Positions 38,727-48,727 of a stretch of 64,000 nucleotides of DNA are shown in pieces (positions within the stretch are counted from its first letter, which is position 1; each line of letters opens with the position of its first letter). A model generated the notes under the pieces. That model saw only the letters and a list, made by a program, of their open reading frames with translations. It was not told where the DNA came from and searched no databases. The DNA is taken from the NCBI GenBank assembly GCA_023515745.1, contig JALECJ010000004.1, forward strand, positions 1,283,864 to 1,347,863, written 5' to 3'. This stretch comes from Amoeboaphelidium protococcarum. Its lineage: Eukaryota > Aphelidiomycota > Aphelidea. The translations under genes and the position numbers were made by a program.

Positions 38727-40193
38727 TCAAATATCACTATCGAGATCTGACTTGAGATCGGCAGACTTAGTATCGATATCATCTTCTACACTCATTGGCA
38801 AAAGGTCACTCATAAAACTACGTAAAATTCAGACATACTTACTCAATCTGAACACCATATGGCCATTCTTGCACGCATACTCCAATGCACGCAGCTAAGA
38901 AGGCGTATATCCATACTTCTACTACTCGCTTGTGGTAAAAGGACGTCGAATTTTTATAGGGACATCGGAGCCTTTAGACTCCGGATTATTAGGAATGCCA
39001 TCAATTATGATGGACTGCTGCCAATTAGTGAAAGGGAATGACTTGTTCTTGTTCGGAATGAATTCGACTGCTTTATCTACACGAAATTTATAAAGATAAT
39101 ATAGGCGATAAGCACACCACATTAGATCGACATACTCCACTGATTCTGAAAGTACTCTGTCAAATACTAAATACGCTCAGACTGCTCATTCTTGCCAAAA
39201 TCAGTAATTGTCTCCACCTTAGGCATTGAATCACGGCCGACAATAACTACATTATGATTAATTGTACAATCTTTCGTCATTTTCTAGCTTACAACGCGCA
39301 TTGATACCAGAAGCTTACAAGCAATCCATCGCTTGCACAGACAGATCTATAGACTTAATAAAGCTGTGATCCGCCTTTCCGAATTTCTCGTGGTAGGCAC
39401 TAACAGCCTGCGACATTACCTCAGTCTACACCACGTTAATTTTACTGACTGCCGGCTTTGCATCCAGATGAGAATGCTGCCAGATGAGACAATGTGTCTC
39501 CATTCCAATTTGCGGGCCGTAAGGAATCTACACAAACAAAACGCGATCACTTCAAATACAATAATAAAACTTACCACCTGCTCCAGGATATCCATAGCTT
39601 TAGAACGCATTTCTGGATACCATTCTTTAGGATATGGTCCATACTTTGCGGCATACTCATAGTTCTTCAATTCCGAAGGCTTCAATGACTTAAAACGCCT
39701 ATCGAAATTAACATTATATTCCAGCATTCCTTTAGATTCTTATGAGCCTACAGCATGATACACATATATGAGACAACGCAATAGAATAAAGTATCTTACC
39801 ACTTTTGCCACCCCACAATTTCTTCAAGTAATTCCTAGTTGACAGACGGAACAACGATGGAATTTCGGCTTTATCAACTTCTACACAAACGATATGACTG
39901 AAATTACTACGCAATTAGAATATATACCATGGTCATCCTTTTTTCGCTTAGGCGCTTTAACACTTTCCTAATTCAAATTGTCAGCAGGGTCCATCTTCGC
40001 CGGGATATCATTACTTTCGGCTTCGACAACCGTGCCATTGTTAATCGAGGCTTCCTGTTACACCTACATTAATTCGTGACAATGCATATGATGAGGCAGA
40101 AGCAAACTAATAGCTTACATTGACAGTATCTGATTAATTCTCATCCTCTAGGTCACTATCAATTTTCAGCTTCTTCTTAATTCTAGCAGTCAT
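38727..40193 (-). CDS. Multi-exon gene of unknown function inside the insertion
   Basis: Starts MTARIKKKLKIDSDLEDENQ at 40193. Introns that restore the frame include 40064-40117, a 46-nt one near 39886-39931, one near 39750-39800, one near 39527-39573, one near 39253-39297, and a 57-nt one just after 38842. Protein-like blocks in order: LSTRNYLKKLWGGKSG, NYEYAAKYGPYPKEWYPEM, IGMETHCLIWQHSHLDAKP, SMPKVETITDFGKNEQSER, SVEYVDLMWCAYRLYYLYKF, FPFTNWQQSIIIDGIPNNP, and tail KSADLKSDLDSDI before TGA 38727. Between the fourth and fifth blocks (near 39155) the frame shifts by one base unless a 29-nt intron is assumed, so the copy may be damaged. No family recognised. Exon borders are approximate. Confidence 0.5.
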
Positions 40194-40855
40194 GATATAT
40201 AAGTTTTTGTGATCGAAATCGGTTTAAAGAATGAAAGAATAAAAGAACAACAGTGCGTATGCCACTTGGTTTCAGGACGTTGTGACCAAAAGTTCTCAAC
40301 ACAAACGTTTAAGCAAGTATCTATATAACTTATATAGCGGATCCTGTTTTCCGATCAAACAGGATTCCATATCATGCATATCATGCATTTATTAATACGT
40401 TTAAGGGAAGCGCGTGCGATTGAATGCACAGTGAGCTGGTGGCTCTCTTTGCTTAAATGCAGTTCATAATAAAAAAACATCTACCACGCATAAAAACAAG
40501 AATACATTCCTAGTTACACTAATAGTATCATCAGAGATGATATATTTGAAGTGTGGTAGCACACTCAGACGGTACTAGCATAGCCGGTCGGCGATTCCTG
40601 ATCTTGAAACAAGCTTACTACGCGTTTATCGAAAATGTTTAGTAAATCCGCCAGTACCGCAAATAATACATTATAAATGGTGCGCAAGCATTTAAGATTA
40701 CTGAGAGTATACCACGATGAAAAAGATCCGATCCAAACGCTAATTTAACGGCTTGTTTAGATTTTCACATTTTTCCCTCAAACAGAAATTATGATCGCGC
40801 GTTGCACACATCAAACACACGAAATAGATAGTAAGTTTTCTTTACACCAGAGGTC

Positions 40856-40863
40856 GTTGAAAC
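40856..40863. repeat. Target-site duplication, right copy
   Basis: GTTGAAAC, the partner of 32285-32292, at the point where the N-terminal part of RAD17 stops matching the family. Confidence 0.8.
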
Positions 40864-41421
40864 AGAGTCAGAGCCAATCAACGGCTAAAGGATGTCAGTG
40901 GACGCGTACTTTAGTTGATGTATGAACTACTCAAACTATTTCAATGCAGTCACATACTCTCCATCTGAATAGCAATTATCATTAATAGGATTGATCCATT
41001 CTAGAGTCCTCAATCCCATATCTTTGGCGATCATACTTGTGGCTGTGTACTTGCCACTCCCACTCTATCCATGAATGATCAAACACAGCTGATCACCACG
41101 CAGAAAGTCTCGAATTTCATTCTACTTGGCCTTTGCTAAAATATTCAAGTCAGTCTACACATTCATTAAGAATAAAATGTCTTTATAATCATTTACAATG
41201 TACTAACCATAGATTTAGGAGCGTATCTCTCAGTCCATAAGTCTTTAGAGAATCCAATGTCCACCAAGCCTTGTTACGAGATCTCTTAACTAACATTGGT
41301 AGCTTACAATTATCGTTCTGGGGAAGCAGTGTACTCCAAAGAAGTCTACCTAATTTCAAATTATATAGGTCATTAGGACGGTATATAAGATGTCTACCTT
41401 TAGCCGTTTACGACCTTTCAT
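40856..41421 (-). CDS. RAD17: RAD17 checkpoint clamp loader, N-terminal part, cut by insertion
   Basis: Exons 41421-41398, 41345-41208 and 41154 downward, with introns 41346-41397 and 41155-41207. Encodes a Gln-rich start, then DLWTERYAPKSMTDL, the Rad17 N-terminal signature, Walker A-like GQSGSGKYTATS at about residues 83-94, and LRTLEWINP, which is specific to the Rad17 family. The residue after the Walker Lys is Tyr (TAC) where relatives have Thr or Ser, which may impair nucleotide binding and could be decay after disruption. Rad17 homology ends at the 8-bp repeat 40856-40863. If translated on into the inserted DNA the frame runs to a TGA near 40770. The gene follows the glycerol-3-phosphate dehydrogenase on the same strand. 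Confidence 0.85.
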
Positions 41422-41583
41422 ATTATTTTTTTGGTTAGTCTATTTATTGTAAAAGCACCGAAGCGCGTTAATTGAAATAGGAGATAAGTAATAAAAGCCT
41501 CGTTTCGATAATAAAAGGTCAAATCTACTATTCTGATTATTATTATTCTTCTTCATTGGTCAATATTATCGATGGCACATCCA

Positions 41584-43770
41584 TCACACACCACCGTTAC
41601 TTCTCTCCGGAACATCATGCTTCACAGCGAGATCGTAAACTTCATCCAGCCTGGAGCCGAGATGAGTTTCATGACGCACTTCATCCACTCGCTGCATGAC
41701 ATCCAGAAACTCATCGAAATCCACAAGCCCATTCTTGTTCACATCAATATCTCTCATAATGTCATTTAGACTAGGTATGGACACGGCGGCACCGATTCGC
41801 TGAAATAGCTTGATCAAATCACTGGTTGTAATGATTCCATCCTTGTCCTTGTCAGCGTCGGTAAATGCAACTCTGAACTTTTCCAACTCTTCCGGCTTGT
41901 AAATGTTTCTAGACGAGACAATTTTAAGTCCCATAGTCTCCAGGAACTGCTTGGCTTTCTTAATTTCCTGCTACTTGCGCTGATCAGACCAATTTAATTC
42001 TTCAGCCATAATGTCAACCACTCTGGACAGGCAATGCTTTGCAGCGGCGGCATTCAAAAAGGCAAGTCTTGTGCGGCGAGCCAGAACGTCGACTGCGGTT
42101 CTTGCATACTCTCTCCTCACGGCGTACCTCACCTCAGCCTCAATGAACAAGTAAGGATAAGAGAGACGCTTACCATACAGAGGCCATCTCTACTCAGTCT
42201 TGCTAGACATTGAAGCCACGGCGAAGGCGCGATCTCCATAATTATGGATCAGGTGCTGGGAAACTTCAGTCTCCATGCCAAAATGCTGGATTAATCTAAT
42301 GTAAGACAGCGGATTATAATGATGCGATCCAATTAATAATAAATCTTCAGTCTAACAAGGGTGCTGAGGCTTCAACTTGTACATATCAATAGCCATGTCG
42401 ACAGCTTCTTCCGCCATCTTGCGATAAGTCGTCCATTTACCACCAGCCACAGTCAACAATCCGGATGGACTAGAGAGAATCAGATGTGAACGCACAAGAC
42501 TTTGGGTATTCGTAGCATTTGGATTCTTAACCAATGGTCTAATACCTGTCCAAGCACTAAGCACATCACCTCTCCTGACCAGAATCGATGGATCCAAGTA
42601 ATGAGACACTTCGGACAGAATAAACTCAATCTCTTCCTCTTTCGGCTTTGGGTCATAAGTGATCTCAGTCGGAGCATCAGTTGTACCAGCCACAGTATTC
42701 GACTCCCATGGCAAGAAGAAAATCACTCTACCATCAGATGTGGCAGGATCAATAAGGCCCATATGTTCAGGACTGAAGTAATGTGGCAAGACTATATGTG
42801 TTCCTGAAGATGCAGCAATAATCTTGGTACATTAAGGATCATCCATCTGGCGAATGGCATCAACATACGGTCCGGTAGCATTGACGACACCTTTAGCTCT
42901 GATGGCCCACTCCTTACCAGTAAATTCATCTTTCACCATGGCGCCACTTACTTTACCGTCTGCGCTCTTGGTCAGCTTAGTCACTTCGACATGATTAGCC
43001 AGGTGAGCTCCATGATACGCTGCAGTTAATGCCAGAGCAACATTCATACGCGAATCATTCTACTAGCCGTCATAGTAAACCACCGCCCCAACCAAGCCAT
43101 CAGACTTCAACATGGGAAACTCTTTCAAAGCCTTAGTCTTGGTCAGCAAATACGAGGATTCCAGTCCTCTGCTGCCAGCTACTAAATCATACGCCTTGGT
43201 ACCAGCCCAGTAATAAGGCAGTAGATACCACTTGTAAATGGGACACATGATTGGGAGTTGAGAAGTGAGATAGGGAGCAATCTTTAGAACGGTAAATCTC
43301 TCACTAAGTGCCTCTTACACCAGTTTATACTGTTCCCAGTCGAGATTCCATACGGCCTTCTCCAGATATCTCACACCGCCATGGACTAGCTTTGTACTCT
43401 TACTAGACGTTCCCGATGCAAAATCATCTCGCTCCACCAGAGCAACCTTAAGTCCTCTACTAGCTGCATCCACAGCCACTCCACAGCCAGTAGCACCTCC
43501 ACCAATAATCAGCAGATCATACTCCACATCTTTTTAGTGCATCGACTCAATCATATCTTCCCGGGAAGGTCCAGTCCACAGAGTGATATTATCGTGAATA
43601 TCTTTCTACAGATCATGAGTCTTCTTGTCAACATTTGATGGTCTACTATTTACCTGGGACTCCAATCTTAGTCGATGCTTGTCAGTCTAGAGCTTATGAT
43701 AAATGCCATATGATCCAACACCCAGAACACTGGCAGCGGTCAATCTAAATAAGGTTTTGCTTTTAAACAT
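41584..43770 (-). CDS. GPD2: Mitochondrial FAD glycerol-3-phosphate dehydrogenase with EF-hands
   Basis: Oxidises glycerol-3-phosphate to DHAP at the outer face of the inner mitochondrial membrane, feeding quinone. One exon, 728 residues, usual for the animal/fungal enzyme. N-terminus [20 protein letters not shown] is a presequence with a membrane segment; FAD motif [20 protein letters not shown] at about 85-104; [34 protein letters not shown]; the DAO-family C-terminal [15 protein letters not shown]. Two EF-hand loops at about 640-651 ([12 protein letters not shown]) and 676-687 ([12 protein letters not shown]), as in calcium-regulated GPD2. Several Gln are TAG/TAA. Intact. Confidence 0.96.
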
Positions 43771-44364
43771 CAACAATCACCAGATTCAATCTAAAATACT
43801 GATATAATTTGAGTCAAATGATGGATAGATATTAAAAACTAATTAACAACACAGACACAGTACTTTATACTATTAAATAACTAATTCTAATATAAATAAA
43901 GTAACTATATAGAACTGATATACTATATATATATATGTCCACCGTTACGATCCCAAGAGGATAAAAATGATGACGATGACGATGTGTTGCCTGGTGCGTG
44001 TGAATAAAGAAACGAGAAAAAAGAAATTTCACACGATTTGATGATGACAGAAGTTTCTTGGAAAAGAGTAGGATATTCGTTGTCTATGGTGAACAATTTG
44101 GTGTGACAATTTCAATATATATTATTATAGATTTAAAGACTTTTTTTAATTGACTTTGTCGATTGAGTTGGGTAGTTGATAAAAGATGAAATACTTGATC
44201 CTCTACTGTACAGTAATTCTCGCGAGTGGATGCTAGATCTCGGCTAGGTTCGTTCTACGTATATTGACATATAAAGAGAAAATCTTACCTTTTTCTATAT
44301 AAAATCGAATTGACATAGGAGACAGATCATTCAGAAAAGACAAAAATGCATTTATTAAACGTAT
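43771..44364. other. Intergenic, upstream of GPD2
   Basis: 594 bases with TATATATATATATA at about 43925. A plus-strand frame 44186-44380 starts MKYLILYCTVILASG, like a signal peptide, but overlaps the 3' end of the minus gene and is only 64 codons; not called. Confidence 0.35.
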
Positions 44365-44880
44365 TCATGGTTCCGGTTGAGAGGGTGAATACGGAGGAGG
44401 TTGAACAACGATAGTGGTGTGTTCAGGAGGGGGAGTGATTGAATATTTGGGCAGTGTGGCAGTTCGAGAATCCGGATCATCTGCAGCAGACACTTGTGTT
44501 AGATCAATTTCATCAGAATCGACTACTCGTCTCCCATATCTTGATGATGTTGAGGCATTATTATTACCGCCTGCAGATTGAACTTGCGTCATTGTTTATG
44601 ACGTGTTTTCACCACCTCTACGCCTCCGTTGTCTCGATTCGCGGCGCATACACAACAATCGCTAAAAGTGCAGATATCTAAATAACAGTATAAGAAATAT
44701 CACTCCAAATATATACAGTATCCAATAGGGAAATTATATTCCCTCATCACCTGTATCATTATCGCGGTTTCTTTAAGCAGGCGGTGATGTGGTATTCTAT
44801 GTAGGCGCAGTGATATTTTGTACCGGCAAGGTGGTATTCTATTGAGGTATGATTAACGAGCTATTACCAAACGCATCCAT
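44365..44880 (-). CDS. Single-pass membrane protein with C-terminal PY motif
   Basis: 171 residues, one exon. N-terminal ~45 residues are Asn/Thr/Gln-rich with NTT and NIT sites, consistent with a glycosylated lumenal part; then one hydrophobic segment (PYWILYIFGVIFLILLFRYL), a basic juxtamembrane stretch MRRESRQRRRRGG, and a cytosolic tail with TPPPEHTT and QPPPYSPSQPEP. PPPY is a WW-domain ligand, so recruitment of a Nedd4/Rsp5-type ligase is plausible (inference). No signal peptide is evident, so it would be a signal-anchor protein. Family not recognised. Confidence 0.7.
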
Positions 44881-44961
44881 AGTATTCCAAATACACTTTT
44901 AGTTAAGTATTAATCACAATACAAAATTTTAACCAAAATAGTGATGAATTATTCGATAATT

Positions 44962-45183
44962 TCACTGATACTAAAAGACGTGCAGAATTTATACACACAC
45001 GTCTTGCATCAACAAGGGAAGAAACAATCCAAAGAGCACTCCTGCTTTTCCATATTTTTTGCCTAGTTTGCCACCGATCAATCCTTTTTGAATCAATGTT
45101 CCTTACTCATTTTGTGCATGTCCATGTACATACAGATTTTGTTTTTATTACAGTGCCAAGTCTTTAAGTATTTGCGTGGGCAT
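44962..45183 (-). CDS. Small hydrophobic protein, 73 aa, visible only with TAR=Gln
   Basis: Minus-strand frame from ATG 45183 to TGA 44962. Reads MPTQILKDLALQQKQNLYVH, then LIQKGLIGGKLGKKYGKAG and GVLFGLFLPLLMQ as one hydrophobic segment. Five TAA/TAG codons hide it under the standard code. It is divergent from the gene at 45333 with a 149-base gap. Could be a small membrane protein; no family recognised. Confidence 0.45.
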
Positions 45184-45332
45184 CATTGCCCTCAAAATTT
45201 GGAGGATGATTACTAGTGATTAGACGCGCCAGACTTGCCATTTCTTTCCGTCCTTTATCACTTCATCAGCATTTCTTAATTTTGAAAGGACGTTTAAAAT
45301 ATTGCTTTCATTATTGGATTATATCTTACGTT

Positions 45333-45626
45333 ATGGATAAGCATCCTCTTTTAGAGCCACTATATGGCAAGAACGTGGAGCCATTAGAACTCAGAATAAT
45401 CCGATAAAATGTCGTGAATACCCTCAACAGTCATGACAAACTCGTGAAGGAGGCGATTGAGAATAATGAAGTAAGTTCTATCTTGCACCATTAATGAACA
45501 AATATTGGAAATATTTATAAAACTGTACATGTTATGAATGTGTAGACTCTAAACTAAACCAAGATTCGACTTATGAAGTAAATGTGTGGTTTAAATTTCA
45601 AAGAAACGCGACCATAATCTAAATGA
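45333..45626 (+). CDS. Small hypothetical protein, 72 aa, one intron
   Basis: Exons 45333-45470 and 45546-45626 around a 75-nt intron (GTAAGT...TGTGTAG, phase 0). MDKHPLLEPLYGKNVEPLEL starts a helical protein with heptad-like spacing (NVVNTLNSHDKLVKEAIEN; LNQTKIRLMKQM). A strong splice donor and clean frame support it. Possibly a subunit of a small coiled-coil complex; not recognised. Confidence 0.5.
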
Positions 45627-45742
45627 CTATACAATGTGATATGGTATGTAATATGTGCAATAAATGTTTAAAAACATATTTTTAAGCATTAAAAATCATT
45701 CATCAACTCAATTAATAAATAAGCTCACAGTTACAGTATAAA

Positions 45743-46279
45743 TCATATGGAGGTGAGAGTCATCTGCTTCACAATGTCCGTATTCTCTAGCATTCCCTGG
45801 AACTCTTCAAAAGACACCTTGCCATCACCGTCTTTGTCTGCCTGAATGATAGTCTTATCTACAATCTGCTACAACTAAATATCTTTTAAATTATTGCCCA
45901 CCATCATCTTCAAGACTAGGAATAGTTCACCATTTGAGATGAATCCATCACGATCAATATCATACACTTTGAACGCAAAACGAAGCTTCTCCTCTTTCAG
46001 CTCTTTGGCAGTGAATGCACTCAATCCCTTCAAGAACTCTTTGAAATCCACATCTCCGCCTCCATCTTCATCAAATATATCAATGACTCTTTGCGCAATA
46101 GGATTTGAGTTTATGCCCGGAATAGATAGAAATTCATCCTTGTCTATGGTGCCGCTATTGTTCTTGTCCAACTTCATAAATCTCTTGTGCAGTCTCATAA
46201 TCTCATCCATAGTGAAATTGCCATTTGCCGTAATCTGCTCATACGCTTTTCTATCATCGGCGCTCAACTCAGCCTCCAT
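45743..46279 (-). CDS. CNB1: Calcineurin B regulatory subunit
   Basis: EF-hand regulatory subunit of the calcium/calmodulin phosphatase. One exon, 178 residues, usual length. Four EF-hands: [48 protein letters not shown]. The diagnostic segment before EF4 reads NLKDIQLQQIVDKTI; two of its Gln are TAG at positions where calcineurin B has Gln, direct evidence for the code. The N-terminus [16 protein letters not shown] lacks the usual MGxxxS myristoylation start, so membrane anchoring may be absent. Confidence 0.95.
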
Positions 46280-46596
46280 CTCTTTGTTTTATTTCTGACT
46301 GAACTAATATACTGTGTTTAGAGACGGAACCGATGAAGAATTAAAAGGTATAGTGTGAGAGCGAACATCTGAAGAATGACCGATCTGATTGATTCAAACA
46401 AACAATGATGAGCGCAAGTTCGGTTACTGAAATGTCTTCTCGCTAGAAATCCTCTCCATCGTTGTGGAACAGTCTCGACGCTTAATTCTCTCTTCTTTTT
46501 CTTCTCCAAAGAATTTTTCAACCAGATGAAAACGCGATCATCAGTGCAATAAATTGCCTGCAATCGCTCATTTAATGGGTAAAAATGATTAGACAT
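46264..46596 (-). CDS. Possible ORF upstream of and overlapping CNB1
   Basis: 110-codon frame ([20 protein letters not shown]) ending in TGA just inside the calcineurin B start, in another frame. It includes [17 protein letters not shown], which resembles an IQ motif. It could be a small protein, an upstream ORF of the CNB1 mRNA, or chance, since with one stop codon random frames run long. Low confidence. Confidence 0.25.
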
Positions 46597-46749
46597 AACT
46601 CAGCTCACATCGAGTGCGCGTCATTTTAGGCGTCGCATCATGAGAAGATGTTTTACTATGATTTATCCATACTATTTCTTAAAAAAATTTCAACCAAAAG
46701 TGCTTCTTTTAATTCAACAAAATCTCTTTTGTATACTTTTTCAAATGGA

Positions 46750-47671
46750 TCACGAGAACTTGGCCACCAATATCAAAATGATGATGAAGATGAGCGCGGC
46801 GATAATGCCAAAAGTCATAACTCGATTAGCAGCAGCTCTACGCACACAAACAATTCGAATGGAGTATTAATTAATTAATGCTAATGTGTATATCAAAACC
46901 AAAAGTACCTCCTGCCCATGCTCTTTAAAATTCGGACGTTTCTATCGATGAAGCCATTAGCTTCATCCAAATTCTAATTGGCACGCTCCAATTACTATCT
47001 TTGATTTCTCAACGTCTCCAAAGTCCCAATTCCTATCTGCTCAGTCTCCAAAGCAATTCTATGAGAATCCTCCAACCTCTTACTAGTTTTGTCCAATCGA
47101 TTAGTGTTAGACAATAGAGTGGCACGTTGATCCATGGACGCGATATCTGGATCACGGAAGCCATCATCGTCATCACTTCTGCCTAATAGCTCTGCCCTTT
47201 CAGAGTTTTTATTATTAATTCTCTTCTACAAATCTAAATTATCTTGTTCAATAAGTGGCAAATTATACTTACAAATTCAGCTTTGAGCTTGTCATAGTCT
47301 GTTCTGTATCCTTTCATCTTTGGCTGCAGCTTTGATTTACTTACAGTTGGTAAACTCATTAGCTCCATCTCCATACTTTGCAGCTACAAGTCCTCACAAA
47401 TAAATGCTATTCTCCTAATATAAAAACTAAAATGTAGATAATTCTTACAATTTCGTCTGCTTCATCCAATTCCCTTTCTATAGCTCTAACCAGAGTGCGC
47501 CTCGCTTCTACACATCACACATCGAACAGGATCAGCCATCACTCATCATACTATCAAAATAAAATTACCACCACTAAGTACAGGGAGCTGTGTATTCAAT
47601 TTCTTGCTAATCGACTAAGATATAGCATTGTAATCGGTTTCGTAATTATCAAATATTCCCATAGTCGCCAT
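46750..47671 (-). CDS. VTI1: Vti1-family SNARE
   Basis: Qb-SNARE of Golgi/endosome/vacuole fusion. Five exons: 47671-47569, 47507-47449, 47383-47273, 47225-46909, 46837-46750; introns 61, 62, 47 and 71 nt, all GT...TAG, giving 225 residues. N-terminal Habc-like part (MATMGIFDNYETDYNAIS), then the SNARE motif region with ATLLSNTNRLDKTSKRLEDS and IALETEQIGIGTLETLRNQR, characteristic of Vti1, and a C-terminal anchor VMTFGIIAALIFIIILILVA before KFS and TGA. All splice phases agree, so the model is firm. Confidence 0.93.
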
Positions 47672-47918
47672 TGTATAAAGGCGCTCTCTTTAAAGTCAAT
47701 GGACAAGAGGGAACAATAGCGAAGAAGAGAGAAAGCCAATCGTTATTCTTTCGTGCCGCATCGGCAGTCGTTTCAATTCAAGTCCATAACGCCATTTGAT
47801 TGCCAGGTCCAAAGTTAGCGGTTGCCAAGGTGATAAAGGCTCTACCTTATTAATCCATCTGCATACCGCCTATCTTCTTTCATCATTTATCACAATCTCT
47901 GCAGCATATTCGATAATA

Positions 47919-48698
47919 ATGTTCATCAATAAAATCTTACTATGCTTCCTAGTTGCATTGTCAAGCACAGTGCTCGGTCAAGGGAAGTAGTTCCCAATGA
48001 AACGAGATGGTCAGAATGAAGTTCCACCAGAGCTTATGGAGAACTTTAAAAATTCTAAACAAGCTGGCCCTGGTCCCGGAAAGAAAGGCTTTGCCACAAA
48101 CTTTGGAGGACCATGCTTCTTTACATGTCCTGGTGGACATCGTCCTTTTGCAAGACCCGGTCACACTCCTGTAGTTGATGGATGTGGTAAGTATTTTGAT
48201 TTGATAGACGAATCTAAATCTAAACTTATATCGACATTAATTTTTGTAGGATTCCCAATCAATATCGATGGTTTGGATGTCAAGAGTAGCAAATTTGATT
48301 TTAGAGGGTGCTGTAACGAGTAGGATAGATGTTATGGTAAATGTAATGAAAAGAAGGAGAAATGTGATGAGGAGTTCCATGGCTGCCTCAAGATGTGGTG
48401 TGATTACACGTATGGCAACAGTAGAAACAAGTAAAAGTAAGAGCTGTTGGCTGAGTGTAACAAGAAGGCAGAGTTGTACAATACCATGACTAAGCTTATG
48501 CAGTGTGAGACGTATCAAAACGCGTAGAGTGCTGCCTGTGACTGTCCTTCAGTGAAGAAGGAGGAGAAGGTATAAAACGCTAAAGTGGTATAAGAGCTTA
48601 ACATGGACCAAGTCGATGATGATGATGTTGATTATGATGAAGAAGATTACGACACCGAAGATGACGAAGAATTTGATGACAACGATTATGAGTTTTGA
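47919..48698 (+). CDS. Secreted group XII phospholipase A2-like protein, catalytic His replaced
   Basis: Exons 47919-48186 and 48250-48698 (intron 63 nt) give 238 residues. Signal peptide MFINKILLCFLVALSSTVLG; Gly/Pro-rich linker; CFFTCPGGHRPFARPGHTP then DGCGFPIN, the group XII PLA2 form of the calcium-loop region; GCCNEQDRCYGKC, where active enzymes have CCNxHDxCY. The His position (residue 114) is TAG, read as Gln, so catalysis is not expected; human PLA2G12B also lacks this His. Remaining Cys (CDEEFHGCLKMWC, CETY, CDC) follow the group XII pattern. A long Asp/Glu-rich tail (~residues 205-238) ends the protein. Divergent from VTI1. Confidence 0.88.
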
Positions 48699-48727
48699 TG
48701 ATCGGATAGATGATATACCACTGTTAG

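Larger units (their letters stand above)
32293..40855 (+). mobile_element. KDZ-type DNA transposon insertion with extra genes, inside RAD17
   Basis: 8563 bases lying between two copies of an 8-bp repeat that split RAD17. It contains a full KDZ transposase gene (+), a bZIP-like gene (+), and a multi-exon gene (-). The left end begins CACTAGTGGTG; the reverse complement of the right end begins GACCTCTGGTG, sharing TGGTG at the same offset and a GAAAACT a little further in, so inverted repeats are short and imperfect. A better inverted match to the left end, ACCACTAGTG, lies inside at 36715-36724, so the autonomous KDZ unit may be 32293-36724 with the rest captured or nested. The transposase frame uses TAA/TAG as Gln, so the element is adapted to the host code. 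Confidence 0.72.

Noticed and set aside
44186-44380. Plus-strand 64-codon ORF with signal-peptide-like start
   Set aside because: Overlaps the 3' end of a convergent gene, short, and such frames are common when only TGA stops.
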